A stretch of DNA of 44,536 nucleotides from an uncultured Actinomycetes bacterium. GTDB lineage: Bacteria; Actinomycetota; Thermoleophilia; Miltoncostaeales; Miltoncostaeaceae. Under the pieces are notes generated by a model. It did not search any database and was not told the DNA's origin. It was given only the letters and a program-made list of their open reading frames with translations. The stretch spans positions 1-44,536 of the forward strand of contig CAITWD010000008.1 in assembly GCA_903896045.1 (NCBI GenBank). The letters are read 5' to 3'. The position numbers were made by a program, and so were the translations under genes. Shown here in pieces: positions 34,190-43,887 of this stretch. How positions within the stretch are numbered: position 1 is the stretch's first letter; the number at the start of each line of letters is the position of its first letter.

Positions 34190-36247
34190 TCATGCGCCCG
34201 TCGTTACGCCAGCGGTACCAAGAGATGATCCATTGCCCGGATCACGCGCATCACGTTCCACTTGTAACTCCGCAATTTGATCCCGCAGTCGTGCGGCCTG
34301 CTCGAACCGCAATTCGTCGGCAGCGACAAGCATGTCGCTCTCCAATTCCACGAGGAGGGTATCGATCTGCTCGAGCGTCCGCGAGGACGCAGTTGCTGCC
34401 GCCTCACGCGCATCTTTCCCGCGCGATTTCACCGACGGATGCTCTCCAAGGCCCAGAAGCGCAACGATATCCGACACTCCTTTCACCACCGAGCGCGGCG
34501 TCACGCCGTGTGCCTCGTTATAGGCAACCTGAATCTCACGTCTGCGGTTGGTCTCATTAATGGCCGTGGTCATCGAATCGGTGTACTTATCGGCATACAT
34601 GATCACGCGTCCATCAACATTGCGCGCGGCACGACCGATGGTCTGAATGAGTGAGGTGGTGCCGCGAAGAAAGCCTTCCTTATCTGCATCGAGGATGGCC
34701 ACCAGGGTGACTTCCGGCAAATCGAGACCTTCGCGCAGCAAATTCACACCGACGAGCACATCAAAGAGACCCAGTCGCAGCTCACGCACGATGCGAATCC
34801 GGTCAAGAGTGTCAATCTCTGAATGCAGATAGCGCGCGCGCAGTCCCGCTTCGGTGAGATATTCGGTTAAGTTCTCAGCCATTTTCTTGGTGAGTGTGGT
34901 CACCAACGCCCGTTCCTGGCGCGCAGCGCGTGCGGCGATTTCGCCGATCAGATTGTCAATCTGATTCAGGGTCGGACGTACGTCGATTTCTGGATCGACG
35001 AGTCCGGTCGGGCGGATAATTTGCTCGACCACATGACCCGACATGCGCTTTTCAAAGGCGCCCGGTGTTGCCGACACAAACACCATCCGTGGTACGCGTG
35101 CGAGAAATTCATCGAGCTGCAACGGACGATTATCGAGAGCCGCGGGGATGCGAAACCCATAATCAATCAAATTGAGCTTCCGGGAACGATCCCCCTCATA
35201 CATACCCCGTAATTGACCCATTGTGTTGTGGGATTCATCAATAAAACAGATGAAATCTTTGGGGAAAAAATCGATCAGGGTATGCGGCGGCGTGCCTGGT
35301 GCGCGGCCGTCAAAGATGCGGGAGTAGTTCTCGATTCCGGAACAAAATCCGAGTTCGCGAATCATCTCCATGTCGTACTCGGTGCGCTGGCGCAATCGAT
35401 GGGCCTCGAGAATTTTTCCCTCGGTGTCAAAGCGCGCGACCTGCCCTTCGAGCTCATTGCGGATCTCGGCGAGTGATCGATCGATCACATCGGGGGGAGT
35501 CACGTAATGGGTGGCTGGGTAGATCGCCACATGACCGGGCTCCCCCATCACCTCGCCGGTCATGGGATCAAAGTGGGTAATGGACTCCACCTCATCTCCG
35601 AACATGGAAATCCGATACGCGGTGTGGGAATCGGCGGGCTGAATCTCGATCGAATCACCGCGCACACGAAAGCGCCCTCGCTCGAGGACGACGTCGTTGC
35701 GCTGGTACTGCACCTCAACCAGGCGGCGAAACAAACTTCCACGCGGATATTGCTCACCGCACGTCAACGTCACCACGCGGTTCCGGTAGACCTCGGGCGA
35801 CCCAATTCCGTAGATGCAGCTCACCGACGCCACAATCACGACATCGCGTCGTGCCAGAAGGGATGCAGTCGCAGCATGGCGCAAACGATCGATCTCGTCG
35901 TTGACCGCGCTGTCCTTCTCGATAAAGGTGTCGGTTGAGGCGATGTATGCCTCGGGTTGGTAGTAGTCGTAGTAGCTCACGAAGTACTCAACCGCGGCGC
36001 CGGGGAGAAATTCCCGGAATTCATTACAGAGCTGGGCCGCCAGGGTCTTGTTGTGAGCGATGATCAGTGCGGGCCGCTCGGTCTGGGCGATGATGTTTGC
36101 CATCGTGAAGGTCTTTCCCGACCCCGTTACACCGAGCAGCGTTTGGTACTGCTCATCCCGCAGAATGCCGGCAGACAGCTCCGCAATTGCCTGTGGCTGG
36201 TCCCCGGTCGGCGTGTATCCCCGACTCATCTCAAAGAGCTGACTCAT
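34190..36247 (-). CDS. uvrB: Excinuclease ABC subunit B
   Basis: A 685-aa DNA-damage verifying helicase-like protein. It has the full set of motifs: [14 protein letters not shown] (Walker A), the beta-hairpin [11 protein letters not shown] and [20 protein letters not shown] (Walker B variant), FVSATPG, the helicase motif [15 protein letters not shown] and [12 protein letters not shown], plus the UVR domain that contacts UvrA/UvrC ([25 protein letters not shown]). The ATG at 36247 is set by homology and by GAAGG 6 nt upstream; a longer open frame adds 62 Arg-rich residues without homology. uvrC is absent from the window. Confidence 0.97.
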   Translation of the reverse strand: MSQLFEMSRGYTPTGDQPQAIAELSAGILRDEQYQTLLGVTGSGKTFTMANIIAQTERPALIIAHNKTLAAQLCNEFREFLPGAAVEYFVSYYDYYQPEAYIASTDTFIEKDSAVNDEIDRLRHAATASLLARRDVVIVASVSCIYGIGSPEVYRNRVVTLTCGEQYPRGSLFRRLVEVQYQRNDVVLERGRFRVRGDSIEIQPADSHTAYRISMFGDEVESITHFDPMTGEVMGEPGHVAIYPATHYVTPPDVIDRSLAEIRNELEGQVARFDTEGKILEAHRLRQRTEYDMEMIRELGFCSGIENYSRIFDGRAPGTPPHTLIDFFPKDFICFIDESHNTMGQLRGMYEGDRSRKLNLIDYGFRIPAALDNRPLQLDEFLARVPRMVFVSATPGAFEKRMSGHVVEQIIRPTGLVDPEIDVRPTLNQIDNLIGEIAARAARQERALVTTLTKKMAENLTEYLTEAGLRARYLHSEIDTLDRIRIVRELRLGLFDVLVGVNLLREGLDLPEVTLVAILDADKEGFLRGTTSLIQTIGRAARNVDGRVIMYADKYTDSMTTAINETNRRREIQVAYNEAHGVTPRSVVKGVSDIVALLGLGEHPSVKSRGKDAREAAATASSRTLEQIDTLLVELESDMLVAADELRFEQAARLRDQIAELQVERDARDPGNGSSLGTAGVTTGA

Positions 36248-36306
36248 GACGACCTTCAGGGTATCGTGTACTCGGACGAAACACCGACGTATCGGAGATG
36301 TGTGAG

Positions 36307-36705
36307 ATGCCCGCACGCGAAGTGATGCACACCTGCATCCGGGTTTTGGATCCCGATCGATCGATTGCCTTCTATTCGTCACTGGGATTCGAAGAACGCG
36401 GCCGAAAGCGTGTCGGGGGCGATACCGCAACAATTATCTTTCTCGGGCTGCCAGGCGATAGCGACCGGCTTGAGCTCACGATCAACGACGACCGCTCCGA
36501 GCCGTACGACGTCGGATCTGGATATGGGCATATCGCGCTCGCGATCGATGATCTCGATACCGAACTGGTGCGCCTCGCCGATGCCGGCATCACACCCGAG
36601 CGTCCTCCGTATATCTCAGGCCCTGGCGGTTCGAAGATTTGCTTTGTGCAAGACCCAGACGGCTACCGCATCGAGCTCATTGACACCGGATCTCGCGAGG
36701 CCTAG
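36307..36705 (+). CDS. Glyoxalase/VOC superfamily protein, GloA-like
   Basis: A 132-aa VOC-fold protein close to lactoylglutathione lyase. [22 protein letters not shown] opens the first betaalphabetabetabeta module; DRLELTIN gives the first acidic ligand, [13 protein letters not shown] the second His and [11 protein letters not shown] the last Glu, so all four metal ligands (His, Glu, His, Glu) are present. Glyoxalase I isomerises the hemithioacetal of methylglyoxal; in this phylum the thiol may not be glutathione, so the substrate is open. The ATG at 36307 is preferred (GGAG 7 nt upstream) over ATG 36298. Its stop is 3 nt from that of the convergent coaE. Confidence 0.86.
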   Translation: MPAREVMHTCIRVLDPDRSIAFYSSLGFEERGRKRVGGDTATIIFLGLPGDSDRLELTINDDRSEPYDVGSGYGHIALAIDDLDTELVRLADAGITPERPPYISGPGGSKICFVQDPDGYRIELIDTGSREA

Positions 36706-36708
36706 CGA

Positions 36709-37317
36709 CTACGAGTTGGCACTGCGGTACTGCGCGATCACGTCGGCGGTCCAACGATCCAAATCCGCCGTTGACCCATCATTGACATAGACAAGATCTG
36801 CTGCGGCGACCTTTCGGGCCTCAGGCCATTGCAAATCAGCGCGTTCTGAAAAATTTTGGCCACGGGCGCTGACGCGCGCTCGTCGCACATCCTCGCTGGC
36901 CGTGATCACGATCACTGCGTCGAACTGTCCGGCAACCCCCGCTTCAAAGAGCAGCGGCACCTCAACCACCAAGAGTGGCCAACTCCCCTCAGCGCGGCGG
37001 GCGGCTATCCACTCATCGCGATACGCACGAATCCTCGGGAACAACATCGCCTCAAGGAATGCGATACCGCCCTCTTGCGCGAATGCGATTGCTCCCAGCC
37101 GCGCTCGATCGACGCCTCCGTCAGCGCAAAACACATCCGCGCCAAAACGCGCACGGACCGTCGCCTGAACATCGGGAAGCCCATACAGCTCATGCACGAT
37201 CGCGTCGCTTGACAAGGTTGCGGCGCCATGCGCGGCAAAGCCGGCAAGAGCAGTGCTCTTCCCGGATCCAATACCGCCAGTCAGCCCCAGGCATCGGGGC
37301 GGATCACCGGTGGTCAT
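36709..37317 (-). CDS. coaE: Dephospho-CoA kinase
   Basis: CoaE phosphorylates dephospho-CoA in the last step of CoA synthesis. The 202-aa P-loop kinase has LTGGIGSGKSTALAGFAAHG (Lys20, Ser21), LSSDAIVHELY (the family's DAD motif, here SSDA), VEVPLLFEAG and VIVITASEDVRRAR with the lid Arg residues. Length is standard; it lacks the C-terminal GrpB extension found in some actinobacterial CoaE. GGAG lies 5 nt before the ATG. It lies 39 nt after rpsA. The panBCD operon earlier in the window feeds the same pathway. Confidence 0.95.
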   Translation of the reverse strand: MTTGDPPRCLGLTGGIGSGKSTALAGFAAHGAATLSSDAIVHELYGLPDVQATVRARFGADVFCADGGVDRARLGAIAFAQEGGIAFLEAMLFPRIRAYRDEWIAARRAEGSWPLLVVEVPLLFEAGVAGQFDAVIVITASEDVRRARVSARGQNFSERADLQWPEARKVAAADLVYVNDGSTADLDRWTADVIAQYRSANS

Positions 37318-37356
37318 CGCATCTCCGCCATGACCACCGGCACATACGTTGGGGTG

Positions 37357-38673
37357 CTACTCGTCGCCAGCCGGGGCGTCGGCGTCATCGGCGACAGCCG
37401 CGTCCACGACGTCCGCCTCTGCTGCGACTTCCACCTCGGCGGCTGCCTCCTCAGTAGTCTGCTCGAGTTCTGCGGCCTCAGGGGCGTTCTCGTACTCGGC
37501 AGGATCGACGTCGATGTACTCAGGGGCATCGCCTTCTGAGTTATCGGCAACCCGCTTCAAGGAGAGCGAAAGACGACGACGCTCTGGGTCGATCTCGATG
37601 ATGCGCACCGAAAGGCTGTCGCCTTGGCTCACAACTTCGCGTGGGTTCTCGACGTGATGCGAGGCCAGCTCTGAGATGTGCACCAAACCTTCGACACCTG
37701 GGTGGATCTCGACGAACGCACCGAAGGTCACAACCTTGGTGACCTTGCCCTCGACGACGTCATTAATGCCGAAGCGGTCAATGACGCTCTGCCATGGGTC
37801 CGATTGCGTCTGCTTGAGACCAAGAGAAATCCGCTGGCGGTCGCGATCGATATCGAGCACCTTGACCTCGACCTTTTCGCCGATCGTGAGCACCTCAGAT
37901 GGGTGGTTCACGTGGCTCCACGAGAGCTCGGAGATGTGGATCAAGCCGTCAATGCCTTCAAGGTCAACGAATGCACCGAAGTCAACGATGTTCGAGATGA
38001 CACCCTCGACCACATTGCCTGGCTGCAATTCATCCAGAATCTTCTGACGCACTTCGCGACGCTCATCCTCAAGCACCGCGCGGCGCGAGAGCACCACATT
38101 GTTGCGGTTGCGGTTGAGCTCAATGACCTTGCACTCAAGCTTGCGGCCCAAGAACTCATCGAGATCTTGCACCCGGCGAATGTCGACCAACGATGCAGGA
38201 AGGAATCCGCGGATGCCCAGGTCGAGGATCAAACCACCCTTGACGACCTCGATCACGGTGCCTTCGACGTGCTCACCGGCGGCTGCAGCGGCTTCGATCC
38301 GCTTCCATGCCTTCTCAAAGCGGGCCCGCTTCTTCGAGAGGATCAGACGACCATCTTGGTCCTCTTTGGTCATGACCAGGGCGTCGACCATCTCGCCGAG
38401 TTCGACCTCTTCGAAGGCATTGACGGACTTGCGAATAGACAGCTCAGAGAGCGGGATCACGCCTTCGCTCTTGTAGCCGATATCGACAAGCACTTCGTCC
38501 TTGTCGATACGCACTACGCGGCCGTTGACGACATCGCCCTCGCTGAAAATCGGGATCGTGATGTCGTAGTTCGGGATTAATACGCCGTCAACCTCGATGT
38601 ACTCGGGACCATCGAGGGCGCGTACGGGAGAATCAAGATCAAGCTGGGTCACGTTGAGTTTTCCTGACAACAC
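37357..38673 (-). CDS. rpsA: 30S ribosomal protein S1, four S1 domains
   Basis: A 438-aa RNA-binding protein that helps bind mRNA to the 30S subunit. Four S1 domains are visible at about 44-114, 133-198, 218-287 and 304-374; the last two have the canonical DFGAFVDLEGIDGLIHISEL and TFGAFVEIHPGVEGLVHISEL types. A 60-residue acidic Glu/Ala/Asp-rich tail follows. Four domains are usual in Actinomycetota. The start may be GTG 38673 or GTG 38652; AGGA about 9 nt before the latter favours the shorter form. S1 in leaderless-rich bacteria is dispensable for leaderless mRNA, which is of interest here. Confidence 0.95.
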   Translation of the reverse strand: MLSGKLNVTQLDLDSPVRALDGPEYIEVDGVLIPNYDITIPIFSEGDVVNGRVVRIDKDEVLVDIGYKSEGVIPLSELSIRKSVNAFEEVELGEMVDALVMTKEDQDGRLILSKKRARFEKAWKRIEAAAAAGEHVEGTVIEVVKGGLILDLGIRGFLPASLVDIRRVQDLDEFLGRKLECKVIELNRNRNNVVLSRRAVLEDERREVRQKILDELQPGNVVEGVISNIVDFGAFVDLEGIDGLIHISELSWSHVNHPSEVLTIGEKVEVKVLDIDRDRQRISLGLKQTQSDPWQSVIDRFGINDVVEGKVTKVVTFGAFVEIHPGVEGLVHISELASHHVENPREVVSQGDSLSVRIIEIDPERRRLSLSLKRVADNSEGDAPEYIDVDPAEYENAPEAAELEQTTEEAAAEVEVAAEADVVDAAVADDADAPAGDE

Positions 38674-38802
38674 ATGAGTAGGTCATCGGCGCGAAAAAGT
38701 CTCCGGCCGACCGGACGAACGTCGAGTATAGCCCGTCATACGCTATTTGGTCGATTTTTCTGGTGCCATCACCGTGCACGTCATATCCGCAGGATCTGGC
38801 CT

Positions 38803-39177
38803 TCAGGCCTTCGAAACGCGGGGCGGAATCACCGCGGCACCCACGAATGCAACACATCCCATCGCAATCGCGCTCACAGACCACGCTGCACCGACGAAAG
38901 AGGACGCAAAAAGCACCGTCGCGCCGAGCACTGCCGAGACCGCATACATCCGGCGTGCGACGCTGATCGGAATGCCACCTGCCCCGGCTCCGCGCACCTG
39001 ACGAATGAGCCAGGAAACTGGCGATCGATCGCCGGCCGCCCCTTCCACGAGGGCGACAAGTACGGCCACCACAAGTACCGTGTGCGCCGAGTAGATACCG
39101 GCCTCAACGCTCAGAAAACCCAGTAACAACCACGAAAACCGCAGCGCTAATGGCGAAATGGCGCGCCCTGCCCCCAT
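38803..39177 (-). CDS. Small multi-pass membrane protein, function unknown
   Basis: A 124-aa protein with about four hydrophobic segments (roughly 8-25, 30-47, 75-93 and 97-116), separated by a hydrophilic loop DRSPVSWLIRQVRGAG. The pattern (RFSWLLLGFLSVEAG, then VEGAAGDRSPVSWLI) is faintly like DUF4395 membrane proteins, but I do not claim it. It starts with a TGATG overlap on the J-like gene and so is read with polA and that gene. rpsA starts 129 nt upstream in the same orientation... its own terminator is not visible. Confidence 0.6.
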   Translation of the reverse strand: MGAGRAISPLALRFSWLLLGFLSVEAGIYSAHTVLVVAVLVALVEGAAGDRSPVSWLIRQVRGAGAGGIPISVARRMYAVSAVLGATVLFASSFVGAAWSVSAIAMGCVAFVGAAVIPPRVSKA

Positions 39178-39386
39178 CAGCTCACCGACGCGTCGTACGC
39201 GGCCCGACGCCGTGGGTCACCGAGCGTGGCATGGGCACGATTGAGTGCAGCGAGTCGCGACGGGGCGTCCGGACCGTCGTCGCGCAACACTTGCTCTCTC
39301 AGCACCGAGAACGCCGCCTCAATCACCTCAGCTCGCGCGTGCACCGCGACCTCCAAAGTGAAATACAAACCCTGCGGATCACTCAT
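39177..39386 (-). CDS. J-domain-like protein without the HPD motif
   Basis: A 69-aa protein. YFTLEVAVHARAEVIEAAFS resembles helix I-II of DnaJ J-domains, and RLAALNRAHATLGDPRRRAAYDA is the classic helix III-IV ending. The HPD tripeptide that activates DnaK is absent: the loop reads LRDDGPDAPS. So it has the fold but probably not the co-chaperone activity. The start ATG at 39386 overlaps the polA stop (ATGA); an upstream in-frame start would overlap polA further. It may be a protein-interaction module. Confidence 0.7.
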   Translation of the reverse strand: MSDPQGLYFTLEVAVHARAEVIEAAFSVLREQVLRDDGPDAPSRLAALNRAHATLGDPRRRAAYDASVS

Positions 39387-41998
39387 GACTTCGCGCTCAA
39401 CCACGTTGCCCCGACACCCACCTCAACGCTCAGTGGCGGATCGAGTGCGCAGGCACCAATCATGGCCGCACTGACGATCGAGACCACCTGATCAACTTCA
39501 CCCTCGGGCGCCTCGATTACCAATTCATCGTGAATCTGCAGGATCATTCGTGCAGACAGGTGCGCATCACCTAGCGCATCCCGAGTCCGGATCATTGCGA
39601 CCTTGATGATGTCGGCGGCACTTCCTTGAATCACGGTGTTGACCGCCAGTCGCTCGCCCAATTGTCGCTGTTGCTGGGTGCGTGCGTTGAGTTCTGGGAT
39701 TGGGCGGCGGCGTCCAAAGAGTGTCGTCACCCCACCAGTACGCGTGGCATCCTCGATCGTGGTCCGGATGAATTCCTGAATCTTGGGATAGCGATCGAGA
39801 TAGGCGTCAATGTAGGAGCGGGCGTCTGCGCGCGAAATCCGGAGTTGCTCTGAGAGGCCGAAATCCGAGATTCCGTAAATGATTCCGAAATTGACCGCCT
39901 TCGCGCGATCGCGGGTCGCCTTGTCGACCTCTGAGACGGGAATGCCAAACACCTCGGATGCGGTCGCAAGATGCACATCAAATCCTTCGCGAAACGCTGT
40001 TTGCAGCGTGGGTTCACCTGAACAATGCGCAAGGATCCGCAATTCAACTTGGCCGTAGTCGCACGACACCAATCGGCAACCCGGCGCAGCGGTAAAGGCA
40101 TCACGAATCTCGCGCCCGACTGCGGTCCGCACGGGGATATTTTGCAAGTTGGGGTTGGTCGACGAGAGGCGCCCGGTCTCGGCAACGGTTTGATTGAAGG
40201 TGGTGTGCACACGCCCATCCGCACCGATCAGCTCGGGCAACGCAACCAAATAGGTGCTCTGGAGCTTGCTGAGCTCACGGTATTCGAGCACCAACTCGAT
40301 AATCGGATGACGATCGAGAAGACCTGTCAATACCTGGCGATCGGTGGAATATCCGGTTTTGCCTTTTTTTGATGCAGGCAGACCTAACACGTCAAAGAGC
40401 ACATGGCCCAATTGCTTCGGGGACCCCACATCGAATACCTCACCGGCCAGCGCGCAGATCTTGGTACGCAGTTGCTCAAGGCGGAGAAGCGTGCGCTCGG
40501 ATATCTCATGCAAACGCTCAGCATTGAGCTGGATGCCTGCGTCCTCCATCTCACCGAGAATCTCTGCAACCGGGAGTTCTATGGTGCGATAGAGATCCTC
40601 GACGCCATCGGCGCGAAGACGCGCGGATTGGGTGACCGCGAGCGCACGTGTCCACACTGCAGATTGCACCACAGCGTCATCGCTGACCACAGGCGCATTA
40701 CCAAGCGTCGACGCGGCAACGTCGGCGATCGGGTACCCACGTCGACGGGGCTCGAGCAAGTAGGCAGCAATCATGGGGTCGTCAGAGACATGGATTCCCG
40801 CCGCAACGTACGCACGCGGGAGCGCTTTGGCGTCATAGGCCGCGATGCGATAGCCCGAGAGCAGTGTTGCGAGCGTATCGAGCTCGCCGCCGTGCACCTG
40901 GCCCACACAAATCAGCTCATCTGAACCGGCGATCGCATAGTGATTGGCATCCGCGGCAAATCCGACGGTGTCTCCATCAGCGAACTCGGATGCGATTGCG
41001 TCCAGGTTGATGAATCTCAGAGGAGAAACAGAGCTTTCATCAGACTGCGCTGCCACATCTGTCGCGTCACTCGCATACAAATCGTCACATCGCGCCATCA
41101 ACGACTCGAACTCCCACCGTGCAAATTCGACGCGTAACTGTTCTTTCTGCGCGACGTCCCAGCGCACAACGGCGACGTCGGCCGGTCCGACCTCAAGCGG
41201 CACATCGCGCACGATCACCGAAAGGTCACGAGTGAGTCGCGCTGCATCCGCATCACGCTCGAGCGCTTCCCGACGTTTCGGGGTCTGCTGGGATGCATGG
41301 GCGAGAACCTCATCGAGGGTCGCATGGGCGCTGATCAGCTGCGCGGCACCCTTTTCTCCGATCCCACGTACACCAGGCAGGTTGTCGCTTGCATCACCGA
41401 CAAGCCCGCGAAAATCGGGCATCTGGGCCGGGGTGACCCCGTACCGCTCCAACACCTTGTCAGGGGTATACCGAGTGGTATCGGTAACGCCACGCCCTGT
41501 CGCCAGAACCGACACGCGCTCATCAACGAGTTGCAGGGCATCACGATCACCGGTGAGCACAATCACATCATCCCCGCGCTGGGCAAACTGCGTCGCAAGG
41601 GTGCCGATCACATCATCGGCCTCAAATCCAGGGCATTCGACATTCAGGAATCCAAAGGCTTCCATGAGTGGGCGAAAGTGCGGGCGCTGCGCACGAAGTA
41701 ATTCCGGAGTCGTCGCTCGACCCTGCTTGTACTCGGGGTAGCGCTCATGTCGGAACACCGATCCTTTTGGATCCCAGGCGACAACCACGCGATCCGGGCG
41801 CTCATCGATGAGCACTTTGACGAGCATCGCTGCCAAGCCATAGAGCGCATTGGTGGGCTCTCCCGATGATGTGGCGATCGTCTCAGGCAGCGCAAAAAAA
41901 GCGCGATAGGCGAGACTATTTCCGTCAATCAAGAGCACCGAATGACGGTGCGAGGGCCCGGAATATGCCGCTTGTACGCCTGGGTCAGTGTCTGCCAC
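39383..41998 (-). CDS. polA: DNA polymerase I
   Basis: An 871-aa PolA for Okazaki fragment processing and repair synthesis. The N-terminal 5'-3' exonuclease/FEN domain (about 18-300) has LLIDGNSLAYRAFFAL, GFEADDVIGTLA, VLTGDRDALQLV and GDASDNLPGVRGIGEKGA. The central 3'-5' proofreading domain is degenerate: where DxE is expected it reads VGFAADANH, so no proofreading is likely, as in other actinobacterial PolA. The polymerase domain has SCDYGQVELRILAH (motif A), RAKAVNFGIIYGISDFGL (motif B, Phe for dNTP selection) and LQIHDELVIEAP (motif C). The GTG at 41998 has TAGACT 6 nt upstream. Confidence 0.97.
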   Translation of the reverse strand: MADTDPGVQAAYSGPSHRHSVLLIDGNSLAYRAFFALPETIATSSGEPTNALYGLAAMLVKVLIDERPDRVVVAWDPKGSVFRHERYPEYKQGRATTPELLRAQRPHFRPLMEAFGFLNVECPGFEADDVIGTLATQFAQRGDDVIVLTGDRDALQLVDERVSVLATGRGVTDTTRYTPDKVLERYGVTPAQMPDFRGLVGDASDNLPGVRGIGEKGAAQLISAHATLDEVLAHASQQTPKRREALERDADAARLTRDLSVIVRDVPLEVGPADVAVVRWDVAQKEQLRVEFARWEFESLMARCDDLYASDATDVAAQSDESSVSPLRFINLDAIASEFADGDTVGFAADANHYAIAGSDELICVGQVHGGELDTLATLLSGYRIAAYDAKALPRAYVAAGIHVSDDPMIAAYLLEPRRRGYPIADVAASTLGNAPVVSDDAVVQSAVWTRALAVTQSARLRADGVEDLYRTIELPVAEILGEMEDAGIQLNAERLHEISERTLLRLEQLRTKICALAGEVFDVGSPKQLGHVLFDVLGLPASKKGKTGYSTDRQVLTGLLDRHPIIELVLEYRELSKLQSTYLVALPELIGADGRVHTTFNQTVAETGRLSSTNPNLQNIPVRTAVGREIRDAFTAAPGCRLVSCDYGQVELRILAHCSGEPTLQTAFREGFDVHLATASEVFGIPVSEVDKATRDRAKAVNFGIIYGISDFGLSEQLRISRADARSYIDAYLDRYPKIQEFIRTTIEDATRTGGVTTLFGRRRPIPELNARTQQQRQLGERLAVNTVIQGSAADIIKVAMIRTRDALGDAHLSARMILQIHDELVIEAPEGEVDQVVSIVSAAMIGACALDPPLSVEVGVGATWLSAKS

Positions 41999-42010
41999 GA
42001 GTCGAGTCTA
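41996..42010 (-). promoter_or_regulatory. Leaderless promoter of polA at a GTG start
   Basis: On the minus strand TAGACT (42010-42005) lies 6 nt before the GTG at 41998; the spacer CGACTC has no ribosome site. Confidence 0.5.
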
Positions 42011-42055
42011 ACCACCCGTTACGCACGACGCAGATAAACGGCCGATTGCAGCCGG

Positions 42056-42061
42056 TATGCT
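42056..42061 (+). promoter_or_regulatory. Candidate -10 of the malic enzyme gene
   Basis: TATGCT lies 32 nt before the GTG at 42094, so the mRNA would carry a short leader of about 26 nt that includes GGAGGG. No good -35 is seen. Confidence 0.3.
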
Positions 42062-42093
42062 TGCGCCACACAGATACCGCCCAGGAGGGCACA

Positions 42094-43515
42094 GTGGCAG
42101 TTACCCCGAGCGCTCAATATTCCGTCACGCTCCGCATCGAAATTGATTCCCGCGACCACGAGACATTCAGTCATCTGGTGACAGCGATTGGATCAATTGG
42201 CGGTGATATCGGGGCGGTCGACCTTGTATCCACCGCACACCACGCGGTCGTACGCGAGATCGTGGTCAACGCCACATCCATTGAGCACTCCGAGCAGATT
42301 GTCGCCACCGCCAACGCCCAGGAGGGTGTGACGGTCCTCGATAGCTGGGACCGGACCTTCCGTTTGCACCGCGGTGGAAAGATCGAGCTTTTTGGCCGGT
42401 TGCCGCTTGAAACCCGCGACGACCTCTCGCTTGCGTACATGCCAGGGGTTGCCGACGTCTGCCAGGCGATCGCCGATGACCGCGACAAGGTCTTTGATTA
42501 CACCATCAAGCGCAACATGGTCGCAGTGATCACGAATGGCACCGCCGTCTTGGGCTTGGGTGACATCGGTGCCGCCGCCGGGATGCCCGTGATGGAAGGT
42601 AAGTCCGCGCTGTTTAAGGAATTCGGCAATGTGGACTCCTACCCCATTTGTGTTGATTCAAAGGACACCCAACAGATCATCGAGATCTGCGAGGCGATTG
42701 CGCCGGTCTTTGGCGGTATCAACCTTGAAGACATCGGCGCACCGGCGTGTTTCGAAATCGAAGACACGCTCAAAGAGCGCCTCGACATTCCAGTTTTCCA
42801 TGATGACCAGCACGGCACCGCGATTGTGTTGCTTGCGGCGCTCATTAATGCGCTCAAGATCACCGGCCAGAGGATGGAAGATCTCAAAGTCGTGTTCTCA
42901 GGTGTGGGTGCATCCGGAGTTGCCTGCTCGAAGATCCTGATGAACGCCGGTGTGACCAACATCATTGGTGTCGACACTAAGGGTGCGATCTACAAGGGCC
43001 GCGTCGAGAACATGAATTCGATGAAGGAATGGTACGCCGACAACACCAACCCCGAAGGGCTGCAGGGCAGCCTCGCTGATGTGATTCAAGGCGCGAATAT
43101 GTTCGTTGGTCTGTCGGGTCCTGGTGCACTCTCGGTCGAAGCTCTCAAGACGATGGCGCCAGATCCATTTGTGTTTGCGATGTCGAACCCGACCCCAGAG
43201 ATCATGCCGGAAGAGGCTGGTCCGTATGTGCGCGTGATGGCCACAGGACGTTCCGACTATCCGAACCAGATCAACAATGTGTTGGCCTTCCCCGGAATCT
43301 TCCGCGGGGCACTCGACTGTGGGGCGCGGCAAATCTCTGAAGAGATGAAGGTCGCCGCAGCGCATGCAATTGCCGACTGCATCTCTGCAGAAGAATTGCA
43401 TGAGGACTACATTATTCCGAGCCCGTTTAACCGCAATGTGGCACCAACGGTTGCAGCTGCCGTTGTCCGCGTCGCGCAAGAACAGGGCCTCGCTCGTCGT
43501 GAGGTGCAGTCGTAG
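42094..43515 (+). CDS. NAD(P)-dependent malic enzyme with N-terminal ACT domain
   Basis: A 473-aa enzyme that decarboxylates malate to pyruvate. Residues about 8-82 form an ACT-like domain ([27 protein letters not shown]), a likely amino-acid sensing site. The catalytic part follows: [60 protein letters not shown] (metal ligands), [13 protein letters not shown], and the Rossmann loop [16 protein letters not shown]. It is the short bacterial type without a phosphotransacetylase tail. GTG at 42094 is chosen for GGAGGG 4 nt upstream. ACT fusion to malic enzyme is known in Actinomycetota and Firmicutes. Confidence 0.93.
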   Translation: MAVTPSAQYSVTLRIEIDSRDHETFSHLVTAIGSIGGDIGAVDLVSTAHHAVVREIVVNATSIEHSEQIVATANAQEGVTVLDSWDRTFRLHRGGKIELFGRLPLETRDDLSLAYMPGVADVCQAIADDRDKVFDYTIKRNMVAVITNGTAVLGLGDIGAAAGMPVMEGKSALFKEFGNVDSYPICVDSKDTQQIIEICEAIAPVFGGINLEDIGAPACFEIEDTLKERLDIPVFHDDQHGTAIVLLAALINALKITGQRMEDLKVVFSGVGASGVACSKILMNAGVTNIIGVDTKGAIYKGRVENMNSMKEWYADNTNPEGLQGSLADVIQGANMFVGLSGPGALSVEALKTMAPDPFVFAMSNPTPEIMPEEAGPYVRVMATGRSDYPNQINNVLAFPGIFRGALDCGARQISEEMKVAAAHAIADCISAEELHEDYIIPSPFNRNVAPTVAAAVVRVAQEQGLARREVQS

Positions 43516-43562
43516 ACGTACCGAACGTCGACCGCAAGATGCAGGACGCAGTGCAGTAGTAC

Positions 43563-43645
43563 GGGGACGTGGCGGAATGGTAGACGCGGCGGTCTCAAAC
43601 ACCGTTGGCCGAGAGGTCGTGGGGGTTCGACTCCCCCCGTCCCTA
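43563..43645 (+). tRNA. tRNA-Leu (anticodon CAA)
   Basis: An 83-nt cloverleaf with a class II long variable arm. The acceptor GGGGACG (43563-43569) pairs with CGTCCCT (43638-43644), the first pair being G-U, and A43645 is the discriminator. The anticodon loop CTCAAAC gives CAA, which reads UUG. The T arm is GGGGG-TTCGACT-CCCCC. CCA is not encoded. Confidence 0.95.
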
Positions 43646-43654
43646 TGAACCGAG

Positions 43655-43675
43655 AACCCGCTTATCGAGCGGGTT
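43655..43675 (+). terminator. Rho-independent terminator after tRNA-Leu
   Basis: AACCCGCT (43655-43662) pairs with AGCGGGTT (43668-43675) around TATCG, followed by TTCGTGTTT. It begins 10 nt after the tRNA. Confidence 0.75.
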
Positions 43676-43887
43676 TTCGTGTTTCCGGGGTGCGTTTTTG
43701 CAGCGTCCTCGGCATAGCCCTATATCCGCTCAAATCCGCTCAAAACCGCTCGACGCTGTGGCGCAGCGCGGCACAGAGTGCGGCACAGCGGTCTCACTTT
43801 TTTGCGGCTGGCTTGCCTTTCGCGCCACAGAGCAGTGTCAAACCACTCCCTCCTCCGCCATCCGAACCCCTCGCTGTAATTGCCTGC
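43676..43887. other. Intergenic stretch with short direct repeats
   Basis: No convincing gene. It holds three close copies of CCGCTC (about 43727-43753), two of them followed by AAA-type spacers, then two copies of GCGGCACAG (about 43767-43790). The promoter of the next gene lies at its right end. This could be a degraded integration site next to the tRNA, but no integrase is visible. Confidence 0.35.

Noticed and set aside
36248-36433. 62-residue N-terminal extension of uvrB
   Set aside because: Arg-rich and without homology; the ATG at 36247 has GAAGG and the family N-terminus [11 protein letters not shown].
38747-39001. Plus-strand 84-codon frame opposite the small membrane protein
   Set aside because: Antisense shadow; no ribosome site and no family pattern, while the minus-strand frame has membrane segments and coupling to its neighbour.
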